Numbered from the stretch's first letter, positions 1-7,104 are shown. The stretch is DNA of 11,028 nucleotides from Anaerolineae bacterium CG2_30_64_16 (GCA_001871755.1 MNXL01000184.1:1-11028), one strand, 5' to 3'. The notes: generated from the sequence alone by a model not told the origin. Numbers and translations: made by a program.

Positions 1-132
1 AGAATTGAGAAGATACAACGAATCCACGTCGCCGATCTTTTCGAGAGCATCAGCTTTGTCGCGTTTTTCGGGTTGCGCGAGACGGGGACTGTCCCGCGCA
101 ACCCGCTGCCTTTCAAGAATTCGGGGGTGTGA
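1..132 (+). CDS. possible C-terminal end of an upstream gene (partial)
   Basis: The frame starting at base 1 is open for 43 codons and ends at TGA 130-132. The translation begins RIEKIQRIHVADLFESIS and ends PFKNSGV. No family is recognised from so short a piece. The last third is encoded by an inverted repeat (69-105), so the tail may be repeat-derived rather than ancestral. A non-coding origin is also possible, because 43 open codons are not rare in GC-rich DNA. The sequence to the left of the window would settle it. Confidence 0.35.
   Translation, partial: RIEKIQRIHVADLFESISFVAFFGLRETGTVPRNPLPFKNSGV
69..105. repeat. inverted repeat with alternative inner hairpin
   Basis: The arms CGGGTTGCGCG (69-79) and CGCGCAACCCG (95-105) are perfect 11-bp complements. 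A shorter hairpin, GGGAC (85-89) and GTCCC (91-95), nests inside and competes for base 95. No run of T follows, so it is not a classical intrinsic terminator. It lies about 70 bp upstream of the transporter promoter and inside the possible upstream reading frame. A dispersed REP-like palindrome is the likeliest reading. Confidence 0.6.
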
Positions 133-171
133 ACGAGAAGGAGGTTGCCGGGCGAGACTTTTTTTCATCTG

Positions 172-200
172 TTGACTTTTTAAGTGCTATTTGCTATACT
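172..200 (+). promoter_or_regulatory. sigma-70-type promoter of the ABC transporter operon
   Basis: TTGACT (172-177) and TATACT (195-200) each differ from the consensus -35 and -10 boxes by one base. They are separated by exactly 17 bp in a locally AT-rich stretch. Transcription would start near 207, leaving a leader of about 200 nt before the solute-binding protein gene. No clear palindromic operator overlaps the boxes. Confidence 0.8.
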
Positions 201-206
201 CTCTAC

Positions 207-404
207 TATTCCAGTGCAGTCCTACCTCAGTATCCGCTTCGGCCGCGGCTGCCGATCCCTGAATACGGGGTCTAACCCCTGCCGCACCGGTAAACGGGAA
301 AGCGTGCGATCTTGATGAAAGGAGTCTGCCTATAGAACTAACCGCAACCGGAGTCCGTGTGTCGTCTGAACTGAGACAGCAGCTTACTTCAAGGAGGAAA
401 GAAC
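207..404 (+). promoter_or_regulatory. long 5' leader with strong ribosome binding site
   Basis: This is the inferred untranslated leader of the transporter mRNA. A strong Shine-Dalgarno AGGAGG (392-397) lies 7 nt before ATG 405 and fixes that start. A small hairpin, GGGG (267-270) and CCCC (276-279) with a 5-nt loop, is visible. A six-codon ORF (315-335, MKGVCL) is the only minor reading frame noted. No known riboswitch class is recognised. Confidence 0.5.
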
Positions 405-1865
405 ATGGCATCTAAGGATTTTGAGGAGACAAGCGCCAGCCTGTATTGGCAGCTTCAGCAAGGGCGCATTTCTCGCCGGCAGTTCATGCAAGGTTTGACC
501 GCAGCCGGCTTGGGCGCCGTTGGTGCGTCGGTTCTCGCCGCCTGCGGCACGCCCGCCCCTGTCGCTGCGCCCACCGCAGCACCGGTTGCGCCCACCACCG
601 CCCCCGCGGCGGTCGGACGCCCACTGACCCCCACATTCTACCAATGGATCGAGGATCTCCATCCGGGCATCAAGAGCACCGTCAACCCGAAGTTCGCGGG
701 CCTCAACTACCAGATTGCCCCGACGCAGGGCTTCGACGTCGCGCGCTTCATCGCCGAAGCCAAGACCGGCGAGAGCACGTGGGACGTCTACGTCGGCGTG
801 ACCCCCTTCGTCGAGATGGGGCAGCTCATCGCCAGCGGCGCGATCGAGCCGTGGGATCCTTACCTGCCGCAGGGACTGCTCGATGACCTCATCCCGGCGA
901 TCCGCGAGGAGTGCTCGGTCGACGGCAAGCTCTATGTCTGGCCCTTCCTGCTGGACGTCATCGTGGAGGCGCAGAACAACGCGATCTTGAGCGCGGCCGG
1001 CCTCCCCGACAAGATCCCGGCGGATTGGGATGAATACCTGGCCGGGGCCAAGACCGTCATGGACAAGGGCGCGGCCAAGTACGGCTGCACCTTCGACGCC
1101 CACGGTTGGCGCTCGCTGGCCCCGATCACCCACAGCATCAGCACCCAGTGCTACTACAACCTGGAAGGTGACAAGACCGGCTTCCCGCTCTACGACTTCA
1201 CCAGCGAGCCGGCCCTCCAGGCGCTGGAGGTCATGAAGAAGATGCTGGAATTGTCGTCGGCCAACGCGCTGCAGCCGGGCTCGACCGATGCTGGCGTGAA
1301 CCAGACGCCGGATGAGGTCGCGTTCGCTGCGGAGCTGGTTGCGTACTACATCAAGTATCAAAACGCTCCGTTGCGCTTCGCGGAAAAGTGGAAGGATCCC
1401 ACGCAGTTCCGCATGGGCGCGCTGCCCAAGGCCAAGGGCGGTGAGGGCGGCACGGCCTTCTGGGACACCGGCGCAAGCCTGTTCAAGTACGGCAAGAACA
1501 AGGAAAAGGCCGCTGAGTACCTGAAGGCGCTCACCTATGAGCCGCAAATCTGGAAGGACTCCATCGCGGGCAGCTCCGCCGGCCATCCCGGGCAGTTGCC
1601 GCCCTACAAGTCCATCTACGCCGGATGGGAGAAGGACAAGCCGGACTGGCTGGCGAAGGAGGCCTGGGTGCCGCTGGTGCGCGGCGGCCTGGATAACGCC
1701 AAGGCCATCCCGAACCATCAGTTCGGCCTGACCCAGTTCCAGATCGGCCAGCCCATCTGGGAGAAGTACCTGAAGGGCGAAGAGACGGATCCCAAGAAGG
1801 TCATGCAGGAGTGCAAGGACGCCGTTGTGGCCGAGATCAAGAAGGCCGGCTGCTGCGGTATCTGA
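405..1865 (+). CDS. ABC transporter extracellular solute-binding lipoprotein (sugar type, family 1)
   Basis: A 486-aa protein that would capture a solute outside the membrane and pass it to the two permeases encoded downstream. The N-terminus has a twin-arginine motif, SRRQFM (residues 23-28), then a hydrophobic stretch and a lipobox LAAC with the lipidated cysteine at 47. It is therefore predicted to be Tat-exported in folded form and lipid-anchored. Residues 49-70 form a Pro/Ala/Thr-rich flexible linker, a style common in Chloroflexota. The rest resembles MalE/UgpB-like binding proteins in length and aromatic-rich composition; the C-terminal end is KKAGCCGI. The start is fixed by AGGAGG 7 nt upstream. 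It is the first gene of the importer operon, as usual for such systems. The solute cannot be assigned; sugars, glycerol-phosphate-like compounds or oligosaccharides are all possible. Confidence 0.92.
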   Translation: MASKDFEETSASLYWQLQQGRISRRQFMQGLTAAGLGAVGASVLAACGTPAPVAAPTAAPVAPTTAPAAVGRPLTPTFYQWIEDLHPGIKSTVNPKFAGLNYQIAPTQGFDVARFIAEAKTGESTWDVYVGVTPFVEMGQLIASGAIEPWDPYLPQGLLDDLIPAIREECSVDGKLYVWPFLLDVIVEAQNNAILSAAGLPDKIPADWDEYLAGAKTVMDKGAAKYGCTFDAHGWRSLAPITHSISTQCYYNLEGDKTGFPLYDFTSEPALQALEVMKKMLELSSANALQPGSTDAGVNQTPDEVAFAAELVAYYIKYQNAPLRFAEKWKDPTQFRMGALPKAKGGEGGTAFWDTGASLFKYGKNKEKAAEYLKALTYEPQIWKDSIAGSSAGHPGQLPPYKSIYAGWEKDKPDWLAKEAWVPLVRGGLDNAKAIPNHQFGLTQFQIGQPIWEKYLKGEETDPKKVMQECKDAVVAEIKKAGCCGI

Positions 1866-1895
1866 TCGCAATCTGAAGTACGTGCCTGAGGGCCT

Positions 1896-1990
1896 GGGGC
1901 GAGACGATCGGCCGGTTGCGCCGCGGCGGATGGCGGGAACGATATCTGAACCATCGGTCGCGGCGAGTGCCGTACGGAAAGTCTCGCCCC
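1896..1990 (+). promoter_or_regulatory. intercistronic stem between binding-protein and permease genes
   Basis: GGGGCGAGAC (1896-1905) and GTCTCGCCCC (1981-1990) are perfect 10-bp complements about 75 nt apart. The enclosed DNA is very GC-rich and includes the 10-bp palindrome CGCCGCGGCG (1919-1928). The structure begins about 30 nt after the binding-protein stop and ends 24 nt before the permease start. In other importers, stems at this position protect the upstream mRNA and reduce permease expression relative to the binding protein; that role here is inferred. There is no terminal T run. Confidence 0.65.
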
Positions 1991-2014
1991 TGCTGATATC
2001 AAGAGGGGTAGTGT

Positions 2015-2965
2015 ATGACTGGCAGTGTTGTGCCACGGCGCGTCGCGCAAGCGCGCCGGAGACGCCCTTTGTTCTCGCGCACCCATGGCTGGGACAACTG
2101 GATCTATCTCCTCCCTGCTGCGCTCTTCTTTTTCATCTACATGTTCTATCCGATCCTCAGGTCCATGTGGATGAGCTTCACGAACTACAAGTACATCAGC
2201 CAGGCTCCGGCTCAGTTCGTGGGATTGCAGAACTACATCGACGCGATCAAAGACCCCGTCTTCCTGACCGGGTTGCAGCGCTCGGCGATTTTCACGGCGG
2301 TATTTCTGCCGGGCGTGATCTTCATCCCGCTCTTCGTCGCCATCCTGGTGGACCGGGTAAAGAACGTGCGACTGGCAACCGTTTACCGGTTGATCCTGCT
2401 GATCCCCGCCGTGATCCCTGCCGCGATGATCTTTGTGCTGTGGCGCTGGCTCTTCGACTTCGAGATCGGCCCCATCAACGTCATCTTGCGCGACTACCTG
2501 CACCTTTTCAATAGCTTCAATGCGCCGCAATGGGTGGGGCTTTCTCCCCTCGCGATCCCAGCGGTGGCCTTCGTGGAGATCTGGTGGGGGCTGGGCTACC
2601 ACACCATGTTTTTCCTGGCCGGCCTGGCCTCCATTCCCAGGGAATTGATCGAGGCCGCGCGGGTGGATGGCGCCAACGAATGGCAGTTGTTCTGGCGCGT
2701 GACCCTCCCGCGGCTCCAACCGATCATGTGGATCCTGGTGATCTTACGCTTCGGCAGCGCGATGGCGGTCATAGATGACTTCATCATCATGGGGGGCTTC
2801 AACCGGGCGCTGCCCACTTACACCTGGACCGTCTATATGTGGCACCTGGCCTTCCAGATCGGAACCTGGCCGCAGGGTTACGCCTCCGCCGTCGGTTGGC
2901 TGGGCGCCGTGGCTATGCTCATTGTCGTCGCCATCCTGATGCGGGTTTTCCGGAATCGTGACTAG
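2015..2965 (+). CDS. ABC sugar transporter permease, MalF/UgpA type
   Basis: A 316-aa inner-membrane subunit of a carbohydrate-type importer (CUT1-like). A short basic N-terminus precedes a first membrane segment at about residues 29-48, and about six hydrophobic segments follow, the last near 293-312. The EAA loop that docks the ATPase is clear: EAARVDGAN at 213-221, followed by a WQLFWRVTLP-type continuation. Length and topology match the family. A GAGGGG-like ribosome site lies about 8 nt before ATG 2015. It pairs with the MalG-type permease encoded next to form the transmembrane channel. No ATPase gene is seen in the window, so a shared MsmK/UgpC-like ATPase elsewhere is presumed. Confidence 0.93.
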   Translation: MTGSVVPRRVAQARRRRPLFSRTHGWDNWIYLLPAALFFFIYMFYPILRSMWMSFTNYKYISQAPAQFVGLQNYIDAIKDPVFLTGLQRSAIFTAVFLPGVIFIPLFVAILVDRVKNVRLATVYRLILLIPAVIPAAMIFVLWRWLFDFEIGPINVILRDYLHLFNSFNAPQWVGLSPLAIPAVAFVEIWWGLGYHTMFFLAGLASIPRELIEAARVDGANEWQLFWRVTLPRLQPIMWILVILRFGSAMAVIDDFIIMGGFNRALPTYTWTVYMWHLAFQIGTWPQGYASAVGWLGAVAMLIVVAILMRVFRNRD

Positions 2966-2966
2966 G

Positions 2967-3051
2967 CCTAACCAGTCGCATTCTTGTGCGCCGTGTATGG
3001 ATTCAATGGCGCAACAATCTTACATAGCTCATGCTACTTGAAGGTTAGGAG
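2967..3051 (+). promoter_or_regulatory. stem that could mask the second permease's ribosome binding site
   Basis: CCTAACC (2967-2973), starting 2 nt after the first permease's stop, is a perfect complement of GGTTAGG (3043-3049). The latter overlaps the Shine-Dalgarno AGGAG (3047-3051) of the next gene. A second hairpin, TGCGCC (2987-2992) and GGCGCA (3008-3013), sits inside. The spacing from AGGAG to ATG 3061 is 9 nt. Masking of the site, relieved by ribosomes finishing the upstream gene, is an inference. Confidence 0.45.
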
Positions 3052-3060
3052 TGATCTTCC

Positions 3061-3957
3061 ATGACGAGCGCAGAATCGAGTTTAGCAAACACCCGTCCCG
3101 ATAACCGCGTGCCGCCAACGCGCCGAAAGCCGATCCCTGCCCACACGGTGCTGCTGCATGGCACGATCATCTTCTTCTGCCTGTTGATCGTGGTACCCCT
3201 GCTGTGGGTCGTGTTGACCTCGGTGAAGTCGTTGCGCGACGCCTATACGGGGAGGCTCTGGCCCGAGGTCTTTGATTTCACCCACTACGCCTACGTCTTC
3301 CAGAAGATGCCCAGCGTGGTGCACAACTTCACCAACAGCATTATCGTGACCCTCTCGACCGTGGTCATCACGACGATCATCGCGATCCTGGCGGGCTATG
3401 CATTGGCGCATCTCCGGTTGCCCGGAGCGATGGTGGTAGGCTTGATCCTGGTCGGTACCCTCTTCTTCCCGACGCGCCTGGTCTCGATCATCGGGGTCTT
3501 CCAGCTCGAGCGCAGGCTGGGCCTGATCAACACCTTGCCGGGGCTGATCTTACCTTACATCACCTTGAACCTGGCGTTTAGTATCATGATCATGCGCGGC
3601 ATCTTTCAACAGGTGTCGCCCGAGCTGGTGGACGCGGCCAGGGTCGATGGCGCCAATTCGTGGCGCACGCTGATCCAGATCATGCTGCCACTGGCGGCCA
3701 ACGGTATCGTCGTGCTGGGGATCGTCAATTTTGTGACGGCGTGGGGGGAGTTCCTGTACGCTTACACCCTGATCAGCGACCGCTTTATGTTCACTTTTCC
3801 GGTGGTGCTGGCAACCACCTTCGGCGGGTTCGGTGAGTGGGCATTCCCGCGCGTGGCCGCCATGTACATCATGGCCATCCTTCCGGGCATCCTGGCCTTC
3901 TCCTTCTTGCAGCGCTTCTACATGAAGGGCTTGCAGGAAGGCGCGCTGAAGTTTTAA
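3061..3957 (+). CDS. ABC sugar transporter permease, MalG/UgpE type
   Basis: A 298-aa membrane protein, the partner of the MalF-type subunit. A cytosolic N-terminus rich in charged residues and proline leads to a first membrane segment at about residues 30-55; about six segments are present in all. The EAA-type loop is DAARVDGAN (191-199), with Asp in place of the first Glu, a common variant. The C-terminal KGLQEGALKF matches the MalG-type ending (KGLxxGAxK), which contacts the ATPase dimer in characterised systems. AGGAG lies 9 nt upstream of ATG 3061. It is the last gene of the importer operon, and no ATPase gene follows it in the window. Confidence 0.93.
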   Translation: MTSAESSLANTRPDNRVPPTRRKPIPAHTVLLHGTIIFFCLLIVVPLLWVVLTSVKSLRDAYTGRLWPEVFDFTHYAYVFQKMPSVVHNFTNSIIVTLSTVVITTIIAILAGYALAHLRLPGAMVVGLILVGTLFFPTRLVSIIGVFQLERRLGLINTLPGLILPYITLNLAFSIMIMRGIFQQVSPELVDAARVDGANSWRTLIQIMLPLAANGIVVLGIVNFVTAWGEFLYAYTLISDRFMFTFPVVLATTFGGFGEWAFPRVAAMYIMAILPGILAFSFLQRFYMKGLQEGALKF

Positions 3958-4025
3958 CATGTCGAGCGCCGACCGCCTTCTGATCTTGGGCGATGGCCGG
4001 TGTTCCAGAGCACGTTTCCGGGTTG

Positions 4026-4034
4026 TGATATAAT
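4026..4034 (+). promoter_or_regulatory. extended -10 promoter for the toxin-antitoxin-type pair
   Basis: A perfect TATAAT (4029-4034) is preceded by TG one base upstream (4026-4027), the extended -10 arrangement. No good -35 box exists at 16-18 bp (CAGAGC at 4006-4011), which extended -10 promoters tolerate. Transcription would start near 4041, about 35 nt before the DUF433 gene. The rest of the 118-bp gap (3958-4075) holds no clear terminator for the importer operon. Confidence 0.65.
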
Positions 4035-4075
4035 GGGCCTGAGTCCGATGCTGCAACGAAAGGACAAAGGGAGAT

Positions 4076-4312
4076 ATGGACTGGCATGAGCGAATTGTTG
4101 TTGATCCTGGGGTTCTCGTCGGGAAACCTGTCATCAAGGGTACCCGGCTGGCTGTGGAGTTCATTGTTAATCTCCTTGCTCAGGGGTGGTCAGAACGGGA
4201 GATCCTGAAAAACTATCCAGGGTTAACCCGTGAAGACATCCGCGCAAGCCTGTCTTATGCCAGCGCCACCTTGCATGAAGAAAAAGTCTATCCCCTGCTG
4301 GAGCCGGCCTGA
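4076..4312 (+). CDS. DUF433 family protein, probable antitoxin
   Basis: A 78-aa protein with a full DUF433 pattern: GKPVIKGTR (16-24), then a helix-turn-helix-like stretch with QGWSEREIL (36-44) and YPGLTREDI (47-55). DUF433 proteins are small DNA-binding-fold proteins commonly encoded just before a DUF5615/PIN-like gene and are regarded as antitoxins of VapBC-like pairs. Here the partner starts 3 nt after this stop, supporting coupled translation. An AGGGAG (4068-4073) is unusually close to the ATG, and AAGGA (4060-4064) lies 11 nt away. The pair is less GC-rich than its neighbours and has its own promoter, consistent with a separately acquired module. Autoregulation through the helix-turn-helix is likely but not shown. 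Confidence 0.85.
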   Translation: MDWHERIVVDPGVLVGKPVIKGTRLAVEFIVNLLAQGWSEREILKNYPGLTREDIRASLSYASATLHEEKVYPLLEPA

Positions 4313-4315
4313 GAT

Positions 4316-4702
4316 ATGCGCATCCTGGCAAACGAGAACTTCCCTGAAGAGGCAGTCACTGCCTTGCGCAAACGAAAGCACGACGTTGCCTGGATTCGTA
4401 CCGAGGCGCCAGGCAGCAGCGATCAGGAAGTGTTCAATCGAGCTTGTATGGAGACGCGCCTGATTGTGACTTTCGACAAGGACTTCGGTGAACTGGCCTT
4501 TCGATCAAAACTGCCGGCAGTGTGTGGCATCGTCCTCTTTCGGATCAGCGCGCCATCAGCCGTCCATGTGGCCCGTATCGCCGTCGCGGTCCTTGAGAGC
4601 CGCTCGGATTGGGCCGGTAACTTCGCCGTGGTGGAAGACCACCGTATCCGCATGAGGTCTTTGCCGACGCCTGCGGGATCCAGTGAGCAACGAACTTTCT
4701 GA
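4316..4702 (+). CDS. DUF5615 PIN-like protein, probable toxin
   Basis: A 128-aa PIN-like protein (VapC/Mut7-C related) expected to act as a metal-dependent RNase toxin held in check by the DUF433 protein. Visible family motifs are LANENFP (4-10), SSDQEVF (34-40), TFDKDFGELAF (52-62) and the C-terminal VVEDHRIRMRSLP. The likely acidic site is E7, D36, E38, D54 and D56. The first acidic position of the usual LADEN motif is Asn6 here; this may be a normal subfamily variant or may weaken metal binding. The start follows the antitoxin stop by 3 nt with no strong ribosome site, so coupling is likely. Toxicity is inferred from family and arrangement only. Confidence 0.85.
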   Translation: MRILANENFPEEAVTALRKRKHDVAWIRTEAPGSSDQEVFNRACMETRLIVTFDKDFGELAFRSKLPAVCGIVLFRISAPSAVHVARIAVAVLESRSDWAGNFAVVEDHRIRMRSLPTPAGSSEQRTF

Positions 4703-4713
4703 CGGGGTGCGCA

Positions 4714-5616
4714 ATGGCTGCCGTACCGCCTCACGTTATCATCAGTTTTGATATGGAAACCGATCTCGGGAACTGGTGGACCACCTACGAGGGGGTCACC
4801 GCCGGCACGCCGCGCCTGCTCGAGCTCCTGGCCCGCCAGGGCATCCCCGCCACGTTCCTGTTCACCGCGGACGCCGCCCAGGCCCATCTCGAGGTCGTCC
4901 GGGCGGTGCTGGACGCCGGTCACGAGGTGGGCTGTCACGCGCTGCGCCACGAGTTCCTGGGTGAGGCCAACTCGGACACCCCCGGCCTGTTCACGCTGTT
5001 GCCCGAGGAGATCGATCATCGTCTCGAGCTGGCGACCGAGATTGTGGCCGCGGTGGCTGGGGTGCGCCCCATCTCCTTCCGCTGCCCCCGGCTCCAGAGC
5101 AGCAATCAGGTACTGCACGCGTTGGAGCGGCTGGGTTACACCGTCGACGGCAGCTATCCCACCTACTTCTACGCCAAACAGCTTGCGCCGTACACTCCCA
5201 GCCGCGAGGATTGGCGCGAGGCCGGGGATATGCGCGTGCTGGAGCTGCCGACCTTCGCCGATTTCACGGAGCCGCCGCCACCGGGCGTGGATGGCTTCTG
5301 GCGCGGACGCGACTGCTGGCCGAAGCTGCGGCTCGAAGGGGCGGCCCGCTTCAAAGAACGAGTCGATAACATGGGCGCCTATTTACGGGCGCGCGGCCTG
5401 CCGCACTTCGTCTGCCTCTACCTCCACCCGTGGGAGTTCGTGCCCACCCCGCGCGAGCTGGTCTTCGGCGAGGGTCGGTTCGAGGTCGCCGAATGGCTCT
5501 GGCAGAACAGCGGCGAGCCGCACCTGGCCGCGCTGGAGGAGCTGATCGCCCTGCTGCGCGCTGACGGCGCGACGTTCTGGACGATGAAGGATTTCGCCGC
5601 AGCGTGGAAAGGGTAA
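4714..5616 (+). CDS. polysaccharide deacetylase (NodB-type, carbohydrate esterase 4 fold)
   Basis: A 300-aa metal-dependent deacetylase-like protein. Motifs in order: SFDMETD (11-17), with D13 as probable base and E15 in the place of the second Asp; CHALRHE (74-80), with metal ligands H75 and H79; FRCPRL (122-127), the R-x-P motif; and LHPWEF (237-242), with H238. The LHPWE ending points to the PuuE / peptidoglycan deacetylase PgdA-like branch rather than classic chitin deacetylases, so the substrate may be an N-acyl sugar, a cyclic amide or a related compound. No signal peptide is seen, so it should be cytoplasmic, which favours small imported substrates over cell-wall polymers. GGGG lies 6 nt before ATG 4714. 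The gene follows the toxin-like gene by 11 nt and may share its transcript. Confidence 0.88.
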   Translation: MAAVPPHVIISFDMETDLGNWWTTYEGVTAGTPRLLELLARQGIPATFLFTADAAQAHLEVVRAVLDAGHEVGCHALRHEFLGEANSDTPGLFTLLPEEIDHRLELATEIVAAVAGVRPISFRCPRLQSSNQVLHALERLGYTVDGSYPTYFYAKQLAPYTPSREDWREAGDMRVLELPTFADFTEPPPPGVDGFWRGRDCWPKLRLEGAARFKERVDNMGAYLRARGLPHFVCLYLHPWEFVPTPRELVFGEGRFEVAEWLWQNSGEPHLAALEELIALLRADGATFWTMKDFAAAWKG

Positions 5617-5937
5617 GTTAGGCAGGAGAAGCCACCCGGATACAAGACCTACTATCGGGAATACTGCTCTCGTTTTTGGCGAGAAGGCGTCCTTTGTCAT
5701 TCTGAGCGGGTTAAGGACTCAACTCTCGTTGCGACGAGACGCCAGCGAAGAATCCGGCGTATGGCAGCAGAGGAAGACAGATTCTTCGCTAATGACTCGC
5801 TGTTACGGAATTTGAGCGGTCAACCCGCTCAGAATGACAAAGCGGGGCTCTTTTGAACCATTCACAACCCACTGTTTGGTAGCACTCAGGACAATGTGCG
5901 TTCCTATTGCCAATGAAGTCTAAAGGAGCAACCCCAC
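5617..5937. other. 321-bp intergenic region between deacetylase and M24 genes
   Basis: No gene is seen. From left to right it holds a weak hairpin, TCTCG (5668-5672) and CGAGA (5680-5684); the palindromic element at 5692-5842; and about 95 bp of upstream region for the M24 gene. That region contains TTGAAC (5853-5858) followed 17 bp later by a poor -10 (TTGGTA, 5876-5881), not convincing as a promoter. The ribosome site AAGGAG (5923-5928) lies 9 nt before ATG 5938. Confidence 0.6.
5692..5842. repeat. 151-bp palindromic, MITE-like element
   Basis: Perfect 21-bp terminal inverted repeats bound the element: 5692-5712 and 5822-5842, each containing the core GTCATTCTGAGCG or its complement. A second, inner pair, AGCGAAGAATC (5744-5754) and GATTCTTCGCT (5780-5790), is a perfect 11-bp complement. 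GTCATTCTGAGCG...AGCGAAGAATC repeats are known as dispersed palindromes in several bacterial genomes, including Chloroflexota. There is no transposase inside, so any movement would need one supplied in trans. No clear target-site duplication is visible at the edges. The structure could also end transcription of the deacetylase gene. Confidence 0.8.
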
Positions 5938-7104
5938 ATGGAGATTCCCATCAGTGAATTTCAGGCGCGCGTGGCGCGCGTCCAGGCGCTGCTGCGGCAG
6001 CACAAGCTAGATGCGGCGCTCGTTTACTACGACGAGTTGCGATCGGCCAACGGCGTCTACCTCTCGAACTGGGTGCCGCAGTTCGAGTCGGGCGCGGTGC
6101 TGGTACCGCTGGAAGGGGAGCCGTGCATCCTCGGCGGGCCGGAATCGGAGCCGTTTGCCAAGGCCGACGCGGCGATCAAAAAGACCTATAACGTCCCTGT
6201 CTTCATGGTACCGGAGGAGGAGTATCCATACGCCCGGATCCTCTCCATGGGCCAGGTGATGGCGGAGGCGTTGGGTGGCCGGCCGCTCCGGCGCCTGGGC
6301 ATCGTCGGGTTGGAGGTCATGCCGCACGCGTTGCACGCGGAACTCACGCAGCAGCTCAGCGATGTGGAGCTGGCCGACATCACCGAGCCCTACGAGCAGT
6401 TGCGCTGGTTCAAGAGCGCTGCCGAGGTTGCGTGCATTCGCGAGGCGTTCGGCATGGCGACGCAGGCGCTGGCGCCCATGTCCGAGCAGATCAAGGCCGG
6501 GAACAGCGAGCAGCAGGTCGGCGCGGCCGGCGAGGCGAAGGCCCGAGCCCTGGGCTGCGCCGGGTTCGGCTATCGCACCATCGTTGGCTCGGGGCCGCGC
6601 GCCGGCAGCGTCGTGCCGACCCCCACCGCGCGGCGCATGGCGGATGGCGAGCTGGTGATGTTCAGCATCAGCCCGCGGGTCAACGGCTACGCGTCATCGG
6701 TGGGCGACACGACAGTCGTCGGCGGCAAGGCAAGCGACGCTCAGAAACGTCTGCTGAGCCACATGGCGCACGCGTACGACATCGCCTGCAAACAGTTGGT
6801 CATCGGCCGCACCGGCGTCGAGATGGACGCGCCGATCCGCGCCTATCTGCTGGAATGCGGCTACGCGCCCTACATGCTGGTGCCCTACATCCATACGGTC
6901 GGCTTGTTCGAAGCCGAAGGGCCGTTCTTCGGCCCGCGCAGCCACGTCACGCTCCAGCCGCACATGACCGTCTGTATCGACGTCAGCCTGTTCGGGATGC
7001 CCGACCTGCACGGCGCGCGCTTCGAATCCGGCTTTGCGATCACCGAGGACGGCGTCGTGCCGTTCGCGCCGGAGATCGATGCGCTGATTTTGAGCCATCG
7101 GTAG
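5938..7104 (+). CDS. creatinase/M24-fold protein A, metal-site residues missing
   Basis: A 388-aa pita-bread-fold protein: a creatinase-type N-terminal domain (about 1-135) and an M24 catalytic-type domain (about 150-388). Active M24 enzymes bind two metals through Asp, Asp, His, Glu, Glu. Here the aligned positions read S243, S254, H319, D348 and E363: both aspartates are gone, and the first glutamate is Asp. The substrate-site histidine before the P-T motif is V226. The protein is therefore unlikely to be a classic aminopeptidase or prolidase. Creatinase itself works without metal, but through a histidine that appears lost here. AAGGAG lies 9 nt before the ATG, and the start MEIPISEFQ matches paralogue B. 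The true reaction is unknown; a substrate-binding or altered-chemistry role is possible. Confidence 0.88.
   Translation: MEIPISEFQARVARVQALLRQHKLDAALVYYDELRSANGVYLSNWVPQFESGAVLVPLEGEPCILGGPESEPFAKADAAIKKTYNVPVFMVPEEEYPYARILSMGQVMAEALGGRPLRRLGIVGLEVMPHALHAELTQQLSDVELADITEPYEQLRWFKSAAEVACIREAFGMATQALAPMSEQIKAGNSEQQVGAAGEAKARALGCAGFGYRTIVGSGPRAGSVVPTPTARRMADGELVMFSISPRVNGYASSVGDTTVVGGKASDAQKRLLSHMAHAYDIACKQLVIGRTGVEMDAPIRAYLLECGYAPYMLVPYIHTVGLFEAEGPFFGPRSHVTLQPHMTVCIDVSLFGMPDLHGARFESGFAITEDGVVPFAPEIDALILSHR

Noticed and set aside
384..2036. Long minus-strand open frame of 550 codons opposite the binding-protein gene
   Set aside because: It is rich in Arg, Gly and Leu with no family motif, has no ribosome site, and mirrors a well-supported plus-strand gene; GC-rich DNA yields such frames.
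1718..2719. Minus-strand frame of 333 codons across the permease gene
   Set aside because: It spans a gene boundary and the intercistronic stem, with low-complexity charged sequence only.
4738..4800. HemE-like or HpPgdA identification of individual genes by name
   Set aside because: Motifs support only the family level for the deacetylase and URO-D-like proteins, so no gene symbols are given.
5853..5881. Promoter for the M24 A gene (TTGAAC, 17 bp, TTGGTA)
   Set aside because: The -10 element matches the consensus poorly, and no better pair was found in 5843-5937.
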